64,000 nt of DNA, from positions 6,808,001-6,872,000 of the forward strand of contig NZ_JAPZBC010000001.1 of NCBI RefSeq assembly GCF_027460265.1, written 5' to 3'. Below are positions 56,022 to 64,000 of this stretch, piece after piece. The DNA is from Streptomyces sp. WMMC940. GTDB taxonomy: Bacteria > Actinomycetota > Actinomycetes > Streptomycetales > Streptomycetaceae. Both the position numbers and the translations under genes were made by a program. The notes beneath the pieces were generated by a model. That model made no database searches and was not told the origin of the DNA. It saw only the letters and a program-made list of their open reading frames with translations. The first letter of the stretch is position 1; every line of letters starts with the position of its first letter.

Positions 56022-56528
56022 TCAGCCCTCGACGACGCCCGACTTGGCGATGGTGATCTTCGCCTGGGTGGCGCCGTTGCGCGATCCCAGGGACTCGATC
56101 CGCTTGACGACGTCCATGCCCTCGACGACCTCGCCGAACACGACGTGCTTGTTGTCCAGCCAGTCGGTGACGATGGTCGTGATGAAGAACTGCGAGCCGT
56201 TGGTGTTCGGGCCCGCGTTGGCCATGGACAGCTGACCGGGCTTGGTGTGCTTGATCTGGAAGTTCTCGTCGGCGAACTTCTCGCCGTAGATGCTCTTGCC
56301 GCCCGTGCCGTTGCCGGCCGTGAAGTCACCGCCCTGGAGCATGAAGTCGGGGATGACGCGGTGGAAGCCGGAGCCCTCGTAGCCGAAGCCGTGCTCGCCG
56401 GTGGCGAGCTCACGGAAGTTGCGCGCGGTCTTGGGGACCACGTCGTCGAACAGCGTGAAGACGATCCGCCCGGCGGGCTCGTCGTTGATGGTGATGTCGA
56501 AGAAAACGTCGTTGCTCATGGGGTCCAT
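56022..56528 (-). CDS. Cyclophilin-type peptidyl-prolyl isomerase
   Basis: A 168-residue cyclophilin A. Motifs are [33 protein letters not shown] (catalytic Arg and Phe), [16 protein letters not shown] and [11 protein letters not shown]. It catalyses cis-trans isomerisation of Xaa-Pro bonds in the cytoplasm; no signal peptide is present. Two starts are possible, ATG 56528 and ATG 56519, neither with a strong ribosome site; the second gives [13 protein letters not shown], typical of the family. Confidence 0.95.
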   Translation of the reverse strand: MDPMSNDVFFDITINDEPAGRIVFTLFDDVVPKTARNFRELATGEHGFGYEGSGFHRVIPDFMLQGGDFTAGNGTGGKSIYGEKFADENFQIKHTKPGQLSMANAGPNTNGSQFFITTIVTDWLDNKHVVFGEVVEGMDVVKRIESLGSRNGATQAKITIAKSGVVEG

Positions 56529-56751
56529 GCTGTCATCCGTGCCCGGGGGAGTTCACACCAGACCCCTCCGACCTGGGGCGTGTCCGCACCGGGCGTGTCT
56601 CGTAGCGGTCCGTCACCACCACCCCGTTCACCCGTTCGTACGCCCTCGGAGCCATGTACGGAGGTGCCGGCCGCGCATCCGGTCCGATCGGTTGCGCAGG
56701 GTCAGCATCAGGCGGATTCTGGACCTGACGAAGCCGGCCGGTGAGGGCGTC

Positions 56752-59331
56752 ATGAACAACGCGAGAAAGTCGACCGAGGACGCCGACTTCCGCGGACCGC
56801 TCGACGTCACGAGCGCCGCCACGTTCGTGCTCGACGAGCGCGACGTCGTCATCGGCTGGAGCCACGCGGCGCAGGAGCTCCTCGGCTACCGGACCGACGA
56901 GATCATCGGACGGCCCGTCGCCGTGATCCTGGAGCCCGACGGCACACCCGGTCCCGGCGCCGCACCGGAACGCCGGGCGGCAGCCGGCCGGGCCGCCGGC
57001 CCGGGTGGCAGCCCCCTGATCCCTCCCTTCCCCGAGCACGACGTGCACGCCGCCGTCCACCGGGACGGCCACCGGATGCGGCTCGTGACCGCCGTCTGCC
57101 TGCTCTCCGGGACGGGTCAGGCGGAGCGCGTCGTCGTGGTGGCCGACCGGGAACGGCTCAGGGAATGGGAGTCCCGCCTCGCCATGCTCCAGGGGCTGGC
57201 CACCGAGTCGCCCCTGGGGTTCGCGATTTACGACGTCGATCTCCGGCTCGTCTGGTGCAACGCCGCCTCGGAGCGGGAGATCGGGCGCCCGCTCGCCGAG
57301 ACCCGAGGCGAACTCGCCGAAGACCTCTACCCCAGGGGCAGGTTCGTCACCCCGGGGTACCCGGAGACGCTCCACGCGGTCATGCGTCAGGTGCTGGACA
57401 CCGGGGAGCCGTTCCTCGACCTGCACTTCCGCGCGGAGCAGCCCAGCGATCCGGGCCAGGAACACCTCTGGTCCTGCTCCTACTACCGGCTGCAGGACGC
57501 GAACGGCCATGTGTTCGGCGTGTGCGAGGACGCCTTCGACATCTCCGACCGCTACGAGGCGCAGCGCCAGGTGAACCTGCTGGTCGAGGCGGGCCGCAGC
57601 GTCGGAACGACCCTGGACGTGCTCGTCACGGCCGGCGAACTCGCCGCGGTGGCCGTGCCGGAGTTCGCCGACCGCGTGGAGGTGGACCTGGCCCCCGCGG
57701 TCCTGGAGGGCGAGGTGCCGGGCGGTGCGGGAACCAGGGCGACGGATCTGCTGCGCGCCGCCTCTCGTCCGGCGGGGGCTCCGGATTCCCGGGCCCCGGG
57801 GCCCGGGCCCTCCGCCCACGCCACCGTCGACGGGCGGGCCGGTGGCGCTCCGGGGGAACGGAGCGGCCTCCCGCGGCCGGTGACGTACCGGGAGGGCTCG
57901 CCCCAGCACCGCAGCCTCGCCTCCGGCGGGCTCGTACTGGAGGACGACACCCTGGTCGTTCCCCTGCGTGCCGGAGGCGGTGTGCTGGGGCTCGCCACGT
58001 TCGTGCGCGACGGCCGGCGGAGCTTCTTCGACCGCGGGGCGGTCGCCGTGGCGGACGAACTCGTCGCCCGCGCCGCGGTGTCCGTCGACAACGCCCGCCG
58101 CTACACCCGGGAGAGGGAGTCGGCGCTGGCCCTCCAGCGGCAGCTCCTGCCCCAGCACCTCCCGTCGAACTCGGCCGTCGACCTGGCGTACCGCTATCTG
58201 CCCACGGACGACCTCAGCGGGGTCGGCGGCGACTGGTTCGACGTCATCCCGCTGTCCGGGACGCGCGTCGGGCTCGTCGTCGGCGACGTGGTGGGCCACG
58301 GCCTGCACGCGGCGGCCACCATGGGGCGGCTGCGCACGACCGTACGGGCGCTGGCGCCCCTGGACCTGCCGCCCGACGAACTCCTCAAACGACTCGACGA
58401 CCTCGTCGGGCAGTCGGCCCAGGACAGCGCCGACGCCCTCGGCACGCTCACCGGCGACGACGACGTCGCGGCCGGTGCCACCTGCCTGTACGCCGTCTAC
58501 GACCCCGTGTCGCGACGGTGCACCATGGCGCGCGCCGGGCACCTGCCGCCGGCGGTCGTCGAACCCGGGGGGCGCGTCACCTTCCCCGACCTGCCGGCCG
58601 GACCCCCGCTGGGGCTGGGCGGGCTGCCCTTCGAGTGCCTGGAGATCGAGCTGTCCGTCGGCAGTCTGCTGGCGCTCTTCACGGACGGCCTGGTCGAGGC
58701 CCGCGACCGGGACATCGACAAGGGGCTGGAGACCCTGGCGCGGGTACTCGCCGGGGGCGCGGATCCCGCGGACTCCCTGGAGGACCTGTGCGACCGGGCC
58801 ATCTCCGAACTGCTGCCCGACGGCACCACCAACGACGACACCGCGCTGCTGCTGGTACGGACCCGGGAGCTGGACGACCGCAGGGTGGCCGTCTGGAGCC
58901 TGCCGGCGGAACCCGTCGCCGCGGGTCGCGCGCGCGAGCTCGTCGCGCACCGGCTGCGGTCCTGGGGGCTGGACGAACTGGTCTTCACCACCGAGCTGAT
59001 CGCGAGCGAGCTGGTCACGAACGCGGTCAGATACGCCGAAGGGCCGCTGCACCTGAGGCTCATCCACGACCGCACCCTGGTGTGCGAGGTGGCGGACGCC
59101 GGCCACACCGCCCCCCACCTCCGCCACAGTGCCGACGACGACGAGGGTGGGCGCGGGCTGTTCATCGTCGCCCAGCTCGTCCAGCGCTGGGGCACGCGGT
59201 ACGGCCAGGACGGCAAGGCCATTTGGACCGAGCAGGCCCTCCCGGCACCCTCGCGTCCGCTCCCCGGCGCCGGCGTCGGCGTCGGCGACTCGACCTGCCT
59301 CCCGGACGACCCGGTGCCGGCCCGCCCCTGA
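56752..59331 (+). CDS. PAS-PAS-GAF-SpoIIE phosphatase-HATPase sensor
   Basis: An 859-residue signalling protein. Two PAS domains (about 15-140 and 145-270; TFVLDERDVVIGWSHAAQELLGY, GFAIYDVDLRLVWCN) are followed by a GAF domain (to about 455), a PP2C-type SpoIIE phosphatase (YLPTDDLSGVGGDWFDV, VVGDVVGHGLHAAATMG, ALFTDGLVEARD) and a C-terminal anti-sigma-type HATPase (LIASELVTNAVRYAE, GGRGLFIVAQL). Such proteins regulate anti-sigma antagonists and through them SigB-like stress sigma factors. I chose ATG 56752 with GAGGG upstream. This fits the many SigB-like promoters in the window (inference). Confidence 0.94.
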   Translation: MNNARKSTEDADFRGPLDVTSAATFVLDERDVVIGWSHAAQELLGYRTDEIIGRPVAVILEPDGTPGPGAAPERRAAAGRAAGPGGSPLIPPFPEHDVHAAVHRDGHRMRLVTAVCLLSGTGQAERVVVVADRERLREWESRLAMLQGLATESPLGFAIYDVDLRLVWCNAASEREIGRPLAETRGELAEDLYPRGRFVTPGYPETLHAVMRQVLDTGEPFLDLHFRAEQPSDPGQEHLWSCSYYRLQDANGHVFGVCEDAFDISDRYEAQRQVNLLVEAGRSVGTTLDVLVTAGELAAVAVPEFADRVEVDLAPAVLEGEVPGGAGTRATDLLRAASRPAGAPDSRAPGPGPSAHATVDGRAGGAPGERSGLPRPVTYREGSPQHRSLASGGLVLEDDTLVVPLRAGGGVLGLATFVRDGRRSFFDRGAVAVADELVARAAVSVDNARRYTRERESALALQRQLLPQHLPSNSAVDLAYRYLPTDDLSGVGGDWFDVIPLSGTRVGLVVGDVVGHGLHAAATMGRLRTTVRALAPLDLPPDELLKRLDDLVGQSAQDSADALGTLTGDDDVAAGATCLYAVYDPVSRRCTMARAGHLPPAVVEPGGRVTFPDLPAGPPLGLGGLPFECLEIELSVGSLLALFTDGLVEARDRDIDKGLETLARVLAGGADPADSLEDLCDRAISELLPDGTTNDDTALLLVRTRELDDRRVAVWSLPAEPVAAGRARELVAHRLRSWGLDELVFTTELIASELVTNAVRYAEGPLHLRLIHDRTLVCEVADAGHTAPHLRHSADDDEGGRGLFIVAQLVQRWGTRYGQDGKAIWTEQALPAPSRPLPGAGVGVGDSTCLPDDPVPARP

Positions 59332-59479
59332 CCGCCGCCCCCCACGCGTCGGGCTGCCCCCGCACCTGCCCGGGGGCGGTGTCCGTGCGCGTCCTGCCGA
59401 TCCTCGTCGCACCGGCTCCGGGTGCTTCGCCCCGCACCCGGCCGGTCCGTCCCGCCCTGCACCGCACCGCCGGGCCGCC

Positions 59480-60559
59480 TCACCCCGCTGAGCCGCGATC
59501 CTCGTCGAGCAGGGATAGCCCGTGACGGCGTTTCCCGAGGACGCGCTCGGAGGCCGCCGCCTCGGCCGCCGTGCCGAACGCCTCCGGGGCGCGGGCCGCC
59601 GAGCGGCGGGCCGCGACCGCCGCGGCGGTGTCGGCGGCCACGAGTTCGGCGTTGATCGCCATGGCCGCCTGGGCTCCGGACGCCGCCGCCACGGCGACGC
59701 TCGCCGTGAGGTCGGTGACGTTGCCCGCCACCCACACCCCCTCGGCCCCCGTAGCCCCCCGTGCGTCGGACTCCACATAACGGCCCACGCCCATGGGGTG
59801 TTCGGCGGTCGTCACGCCGAGTCCGGCGAGCAGATCCCCGCGTGCCGTGAATCTCGGGCCCACCGCCAGTGCCCGCACCGGCACCTGCCGGCCCGATGCC
59901 AGTCGCACCCCGCAGAGCCGGTCGTCCTCGACCGCGAGACCGGTCACCTCGCCGTCGACCACGGCGATGCCCCTCGCCGCCAACTGCTCCCACTGCTCTT
60001 CGGCCGGGTCGTCCGCGGTGTGGAGGAAGAGGGTCACGTCCGGCGTCCACTGCCGGAACAGCAGTGCCTGGTGCATCGCCGCGGGACCGCTCGCGAGCAC
60101 CCCGATCGGCTCGTCCCGCACCTCCCAGCCGTGGCAGTACGGGCAGTGCAGCACATCCCGGCCCCAGCGCTCGCGCAGGCCCGGAACGCCCGGCAGTTCG
60201 TCGACCAGACCGGAGGCCACCAGCAGGTGCCGCGCCCGGTGGCTGCGGCCGCCCGCGGTCCCCACGACGAAGCGGCCACCGTCCCGGCGGATGCCCGTCA
60301 CCGTGTCCGGCACGATCATCCCGCCGTACCGGCCGACCTCCTCCCGCCCGGTCCGGACCAGCTCGCCCGGGGACATCCCCTCCCGGCCGAGGAGGCCGTG
60401 GACGCCGGCGGCGGGGGCGTTGCGCGGCTCCCCGGAGTCGATCACCAGCACGGTTCTCCTGGCCCGCGCCAGGGTCAGCGCGGCGGACAGCCCGGCGGCG
60501 CCGCCCCCCACGACCACGACGTCCAGTTCCGCGAGATCCCGCTCGTTCGTCTCGTTCAT
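59480..60559 (-). CDS. Thioredoxin-reductase-like FAD oxidoreductase
   Basis: A 359-residue flavoprotein resembling thioredoxin reductase. It has an N-terminal FAD site VVVGGGAAGLSAALTLARA, the redox pair CPYC in HCPYCHGWEV, and GVWVAGNVTD near the C-terminus. The NAD(P)H site is degenerate (GVLASGPAAMHQALLF), so the electron donor is uncertain; such divergent TrxR-like enzymes include low-molecular-weight disulphide reductases and oxidases. A 60-residue Ala-rich tail follows the core. The ATG 60559 follows AGGGTGG. It lies 85 bp downstream of the alcohol dehydrogenase on the same strand and may be cotranscribed. Confidence 0.9.
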   Translation of the reverse strand: MNETNERDLAELDVVVVGGGAAGLSAALTLARARRTVLVIDSGEPRNAPAAGVHGLLGREGMSPGELVRTGREEVGRYGGMIVPDTVTGIRRDGGRFVVGTAGGRSHRARHLLVASGLVDELPGVPGLRERWGRDVLHCPYCHGWEVRDEPIGVLASGPAAMHQALLFRQWTPDVTLFLHTADDPAEEQWEQLAARGIAVVDGEVTGLAVEDDRLCGVRLASGRQVPVRALAVGPRFTARGDLLAGLGVTTAEHPMGVGRYVESDARGATGAEGVWVAGNVTDLTASVAVAAASGAQAAMAINAELVAADTAAAVAARRSAARAPEAFGTAAEAAASERVLGKRRHGLSLLDEDRGSAG

Positions 60560-60644
60560 GGCGCCACCCTGCGACCGTTCCGGACAGCTAGGCAATGTTT
60601 CTTGCCGTTTCGGCAAAGGGTCCCGCTGTCGTGGTCCGTCTGCC

Positions 60645-61667
60645 TCACGGCGGTACGAGCACGGCCACGCCCGTGACGTTCCCGGCCGCCAGGTCCGCCA
60701 GCGCCCGGTCCGCCTGCCGCATCGGGTAGCGCACGGCCCGCACGGTGGGGCGCACCCGCGCGGCCTCGGCGAGGAAGGCCCGGCCGTCGTCCCGGGTGTT
60801 GGCGGCGACGCTGCGCACGGTGCGCTCCTGGAACAGGTGCCGCTCGTAGTCGAGCGGCGGCACGTCGGTCAGGTGGATGCCGGCGATCGCCAGGGTCCCG
60901 CCCCGGTCCAGGGCCTCGAGCGCCTTCGGTACCAGGACTCCGGCGGGTGCGAACAGGATCGCGGAGTCCAGGGGGCACGGAGGGACGTCGGGCCCGGCGG
61001 ACGCGGCACCCAGCTCCAGCGCGAGCCGCCGCGCCTTCGGTGAGCGGGTGACGACATGGACCTCGGCGCCCCGGGCCACGGCGAGCTGGGCGGTCAGATG
61101 GGCGGAGGCGCCGAAGCCGTAGACGCCGAGCCGTCCGCCCTGCGGCAGTTCGGCGCGATCCAGGGCCCGGTAGCCGATGATCCCGGCGCACAGCAGCGGA
61201 GCCGCGTCCTCGTCCGGCAGGCCCTCCGGCAGCCCGTACACGTACCGCGCGTCCACGACCGTGCACCCGGCGAACCCCCCGTGGACGTCCCAGCCGGTGT
61301 AGCGCGAGGCGGGGCAGAGGTTCTCCCGTCCGGCCCGGCACCAGCGGCACTGTCCGCACGTCCCGGCCAGCCAGGCCGCGCCCACCCGGTCACCGGGTGC
61401 GAATCCGCCGGCGGAAGGACCTGCCGCCAGCACCTCGCCGACGATCTCGTGGCCCGGGGTGCAGCGGGGCCGGCGGGGTGGCAGGTCGCCCTCGGCGAGA
61501 TGCAGGTCCGTACGGCAGACACCGCATGCGAGGACGCGCAGCAACAGCTCGTCGGGACCGGGTGCGGGGATCTCGCGCTCGACGCGGCGCAGCGGCCCCG
61601 CGGCGATCGGCGCGGGACGCTCGACCACCCAGGCGTGGGTCGTGCCGGAACTCGGGAGTGCCGCCAT
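60645..61667 (-). CDS. Zinc-dependent alcohol dehydrogenase
   Basis: A 340-residue MDR family dehydrogenase. It has catalytic zinc ligands in [10 protein letters not shown] and [10 protein letters not shown], structural zinc cysteines in [15 protein letters not shown], and a Rossmann region ([23 protein letters not shown]). It resembles the AdhA-type zinc alcohol dehydrogenases that use NAD(P)H to interconvert alcohols and aldehydes. I chose ATG 61667 with GGAGA upstream; the longer frame is unlike the family. Its natural substrate is unknown. Confidence 0.94.
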   Translation of the reverse strand: MAALPSSGTTHAWVVERPAPIAAGPLRRVEREIPAPGPDELLLRVLACGVCRTDLHLAEGDLPPRRPRCTPGHEIVGEVLAAGPSAGGFAPGDRVGAAWLAGTCGQCRWCRAGRENLCPASRYTGWDVHGGFAGCTVVDARYVYGLPEGLPDEDAAPLLCAGIIGYRALDRAELPQGGRLGVYGFGASAHLTAQLAVARGAEVHVVTRSPKARRLALELGAASAGPDVPPCPLDSAILFAPAGVLVPKALEALDRGGTLAIAGIHLTDVPPLDYERHLFQERTVRSVAANTRDDGRAFLAEAARVRPTVRAVRYPMRQADRALADLAAGNVTGVAVLVPP

Positions 61668-61828
61668 CGCTCTCCTGACGTACCGCTGGAACTCTCCTGC
61701 CGTACCGCCGGGACAGCACACATCGTATCGGCGGACGGCGCCGCCGGACGGGTGAGGGCGTCCGGCGGGCCGCGGCAACGGTTCTGTGGTCTATTCCTAG
61801 TGGCATCCCACTCGGCGGTGGCGCGTAC

Positions 61829-61853
61829 GTATGACGGCGCCCCGACCGGGTAG
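61829..61853 (+). promoter_or_regulatory. SigB-like promoter of the small basic protein gene
   Basis: GTAT (61829-61832), 15 nt, then GGGTAG (61848-61853), one base off the GGGTAC/T consensus. Transcription would start near 61860, about 33 nt before the ATG. Confidence 0.45.
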
Positions 61854-61892
61854 CCAACGGCGCAGAAACCTCACGCAGTGAAGGAGGTCGCC

Positions 61893-62075
61893 ATGAAGCG
61901 AGCCAGGCAGCACGGGAAGCCCGTTCCCAAGGCCGAGGAAGAGCTCGACAGGGAGATCATGGACGTCGCGCCGGAGATGACCGGGCGCCGCCGTGCACGC
62001 GGTGGTGCGGGGGACGTTCTCAGGACCAGGCGACAGGCCGGGGAAGGCGCGCCCACCGGCAGCCGGCTGCCGTAG
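61893..62075 (+). CDS. Small basic hypothetical protein
   Basis: A 60-residue, Arg/Lys-rich, probably disordered protein (KRARQHGKPVPKAEEELDREIMD, then RRRARGGAGDVLRTRRQ). I chose ATG 61893 because AAGGAGG lies 7 nt upstream; the GTG at 61878 overlaps the ribosome site and is less likely. A SigB-like promoter lies upstream and a strong hairpin downstream, so it is a well-bounded single-gene transcript. I recognise no family; a stress-induced DNA- or RNA-binding role is only a guess. Confidence 0.7.
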   Translation: MKRARQHGKPVPKAEEELDREIMDVAPEMTGRRRARGGAGDVLRTRRQAGEGAPTGSRLP

Positions 62076-62463
62076 ACGGCCTTGTGGCGGCGGGCGCTCC
62101 GGCCCTGGCCGGAGCGCCCGCCGCGGCGTCCCACGGGGCGGTCGGCCGGATGCGGTGGGGCGCGGCTGCCGCGCGGAGGCGCGCCCGGCCGGCGCGCGCC
62201 TCCGGCCGCCTCGTCCGGGCCTCGCTCGATCGCTCAGCGTGCCGGTTCGGCGGCACACGGTTAATGTGATCGGAAGGTGCGCTTCCGCGTAACGCGGTCC
62301 GGATCGTCGACGGGTCGACGGCCGTGAGCAGCGCGGTCCTCCGGTGCGACCCGGGCGTCCGGGAACCGTCTCGCGTGCACACCTCCTCCGAACGGCTGCC
62401 GCCGTTCCCGATCCGCCGCCCGCCCGCGGCCGTCGGAATACCGCCGAATCGACAGGCAGGCAG
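62076..62463. other. Gene-free stretch
   Basis: Besides the hairpin at 62087-62124 I see no feature I can support in these 388 bp. The promoter of the methyltransferase gene should lie here. Confidence 0.45.
62087..62124 (+). terminator. Hairpin terminator after the small basic protein gene
   Basis: An 18-bp perfect inverted repeat (arms 62087-62104 and 62107-62124) with a 2-nt centre begins 12 bp after the stop. Confidence 0.82.
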
Positions 62464-63441
62464 GTGATCGCGTTGATCGGGTCGAGAAGAACGTCCGCGT
62501 ACAAGGGCACCTCGTCAGAGGCGATCCTTCATCAGTACGACTTCCTGGGCGAGTTCTACCGGCTGACGCTCGGCCCCGAACTCGTCTACTCCTACGGCAT
62601 GTGGGAGGACGGCGACACGCTCGAATCGGCACAGCTCCGCAAGCTGGACCACCATGTGGCGGCGGCGCGGGCGACGGGCGCCGGCCGAGTCCTCGACGTC
62701 GGCTGCGGATGGGGCAGCCTCATGCAGCGGCTCGTGGAGAACCATGACGTGCGCCATGCCGTCGGGCTCACGATGAGCCCGGGCCAGGCGGCATGGGTCC
62801 GCCAGAAGGGCTGGCCCAACTGCGAGATCCTGGCCGAGAACTGGTTCGACCACGAGCCGGACGCCCCGTACGACGCGATCATCGCGATCGAGGCGATCGA
62901 GCACTTCGCGGGCACGACCATGCTCCGGCGCAAGCGGGTGGCCAGTTACCGCACGTTCTTCGAGCGCTGTCACACCTGGCTGCGGCCCGGCGGGCGCGTC
63001 TCCCTCCAGGCCAACGCCTGGAACGGCGGCGGCTGGTTCACCTCCCTGGTGCTCCCGCCGCGCCGGCCCGCCGGGCACGAGGGGAACGGCGCCGGTCGGG
63101 TCCGAACGGCTCTGAAGGACGTCCGGGACGGTTTCGACAACGTCCGCGAGGGCATGCACGCCTCCCGCAAGGTCTTCCCCGAGGTGTTCCTCCCGACCCG
63201 GGGCGAGCTCACCGAGGCGGCCCGCGGCCTGTTCCGGATCCCGGAGGTGCGCAGCGACCCCGAAGACGGCGTGAAGACCGTGGCCAGCTGGCTGGAGCGG
63301 GCGCAGGCCAACCGGGCCAGGGGCGCCGAGCTCATCGGGGAGGACGCGGTCGCCGACATCATCAGGGAGCAGCGCACCGCGCTGAAGTTCCTGCGCGAGC
63401 GCCGCTACACCGCGCTGCGGATGGTCTTCGAGAAGGTCTGA
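62464..63441 (+). CDS. CFA-synthase-like SAM-dependent methyltransferase
   Basis: A 325-residue methyltransferase of the cyclopropane-fatty-acyl-phospholipid synthase group. It has the AILHQYDFLGEFYRLTLGPELVYSYGMW entry region, motif I VLDVGCGWGSLMQRLV and IIAIEAIEHFAG. True CFA synthases modify membrane lipids; this one lacks the N-terminal domain of the longest forms and could act on another substrate. Starts at GTG 62464 or TTG 62473 are possible; GTG is reported. A strong hairpin follows the stop. Confidence 0.87.
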   Translation: MIALIGSRRTSAYKGTSSEAILHQYDFLGEFYRLTLGPELVYSYGMWEDGDTLESAQLRKLDHHVAAARATGAGRVLDVGCGWGSLMQRLVENHDVRHAVGLTMSPGQAAWVRQKGWPNCEILAENWFDHEPDAPYDAIIAIEAIEHFAGTTMLRRKRVASYRTFFERCHTWLRPGGRVSLQANAWNGGGWFTSLVLPPRRPAGHEGNGAGRVRTALKDVRDGFDNVREGMHASRKVFPEVFLPTRGELTEAARGLFRIPEVRSDPEDGVKTVASWLERAQANRARGAELIGEDAVADIIREQRTALKFLRERRYTALRMVFEKV

Positions 63442-63473
63442 GCCTCGGACGGCCCTCGGTGCGGTCCGATGTC

Positions 63474-63505
63474 GGGGCCGGGTCGCCGCACGGCGACCCG
63501 GCCCC
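63474..63505 (+). terminator. Hairpin terminator after the CFA-like methyltransferase
   Basis: A 14-bp perfect inverted repeat (arms 63474-63487 and 63492-63505) with a 4-nt loop, followed by a short T-rich stretch, lies 33 bp after the stop. Confidence 0.82.
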
Positions 63506-63515
63506 ATCGTTTGCC

Positions 63516-63540
63516 GGTTCCGGTGCCTTGGATAGGGTGA
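63516..63540 (+). promoter_or_regulatory. SigB-like promoter of the truncated PAS gene
   Basis: GGTT (63516-63519), 15 nt, then GGGTGA (63535-63540). It has the same -10 variant as the CsbD promoter. Transcription would start near 63547, about 110 nt before the gene. Confidence 0.4.
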
Positions 63541-63659
63541 TTCCTGAGAAAATGCACCCAAAAGGCTGCACCGGTGCCGGGCGAACGGCGCTCATCCGGG
63601 AATCGCCGGGGAGTTCCCGGTCCGCGCTGCGCCCCCGCTCCCCGGGGTGAGGCGGTTGC

Positions 63660-64000
63660 GTGGACGTTCACGAGCCGATGAGCAAGGTGCCCGACCAGCC
63701 CCTGACAGTGGTCGGGTACGCGGGTGTGCTGCGCGATCTGCTGCCGGTCGCGCTGTGGCGGACGGACGCGGGCGGACGCATCGTCGAGTGGTCGCTGGCC
63801 GCCCAGGACGTCCTCGGGCATTCGCCGGAGGACCTGCTCGGCCGCGACGTCAACCAAGCACTCGTCCCGGAGGGCAACCGGGAGCTGGCCGAGCAGCTCG
63901 CCCAGCGCGTTCTGGCCGGTGAGACGGTCGTCGGCACCCTCCCCGTGCGCCATCGCGACGGCCACTTCGTGGCGATGGAGATGTGGATCTGCCCCGCGGC
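63660..64000 (+). CDS. PAS-domain protein, 5' part
   Basis: The frame runs off the right edge. The visible 113 residues form a PAS domain: VLRDLLPVALWRTDAGGRIVEWSLAAQDVLGHSPEDLLGRDV, then RHRDGHFVAMEMW. The start is most likely GTG 63660 (GGTGAGG upstream), with ATG 63678 as an alternative. Similarity to the first PAS of the phosphatase at 56.7 kb suggests another SpoIIE-type or histidine-kinase-like sensor, but the output domain lies outside the window. A SigB-like promoter lies upstream. Confidence 0.82.
   Translation, partial: MDVHEPMSKVPDQPLTVVGYAGVLRDLLPVALWRTDAGGRIVEWSLAAQDVLGHSPEDLLGRDVNQALVPEGNRELAEQLAQRVLAGETVVGTLPVRHRDGHFVAMEMWICPA

Overview
The window is high-GC actinobacterial DNA, almost certainly Streptomyces. 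Supporting signs are GC-rich third codon positions, frequent GTG and TTG starts, GGAGG-type ribosome sites, start/stop overlaps, AfsR/SARP regulators, a WhiB-like protein, a SpoIIE/HATPase sensor phosphatase and LAETG sorting signals. The left edge cuts an NRPS gene and the right edge cuts a PAS-domain gene.

Bases 1-30,600 hold a nonribosomal peptide gene cluster. On the + strand are the 3' part of an A-PCP-Cy-methyltransferase NRPS, a winged-helix DNA glycosylase of the AlkZ type (QxQ motif), an MFS exporter, C-A-PCP-thioesterase and C-A-PCP NRPSs, a stand-alone condensation protein and two acyl-CoA dehydrogenases. Facing them on the - strand is a run from a Cy-A-PCP NRPS through an SHMT-like PLP enzyme, a DUF2461 protein and a threonine aldolase to a GNAT acetyltransferase. 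Two SARP/AfsR-type regulators flank a tiny secreted peptide with a repeated DDMPWG motif, and a MarR regulator closes the cluster. Two promoters (exporter and Cy-A-PCP NRPS) share the same SARP-type operator: TAACCGG heptamers with an 11-bp period, then 7 nt, then a TACCYT -10 box. This ties both arms to one regulator. The second AfsR-like gene has a TTA codon near its start, suggesting bldA control. The likely product is a heterocycle-containing peptide. The glycosylase suggests it, or a metabolite of it, damages DNA (inference).

Bases 31,400-34,600 hold small stress or envelope genes: a CsbD protein, a small hydrophobic membrane protein, a LysR-type effector domain without an HTH, a DUF5997 protein, a gene broken by an in-frame TGA, and a sortase-anchored protein.

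Bases 35,450-44,000 hold a stress-protein operon, dnaK-grpE-dnaJ-cbpM-like-clpB-thioredoxin, followed by a UBP-type zinc finger protein and a universal stress protein. Bases 44,180-53,900 hold a DUF1996 cell-wall protein, VOC proteins, an Fpg/Nei DNA glycosylase, a coupled nucleotidyltransferase-BON-metallophosphoesterase trio, an SRPBCC protein, and an iron redox enzyme/HemK-like methyltransferase/CDGSH trio.

Bases 54,000-64,000 hold a WhiB-like protein, an SDR epimerase, a cyclophilin, a PAS-GAF-SpoIIE-HATPase phosphatase, a thioredoxin-reductase-like flavoprotein, a zinc alcohol dehydrogenase, a small basic protein, a CFA-type methyltransferase and the truncated PAS gene. Several genes from 31 kb onward carry a SigB-like promoter (GNNT-N14/15-GGGTR), so much of this half looks like a general-stress regulon. 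Strong hairpin terminators separate most convergent pairs.
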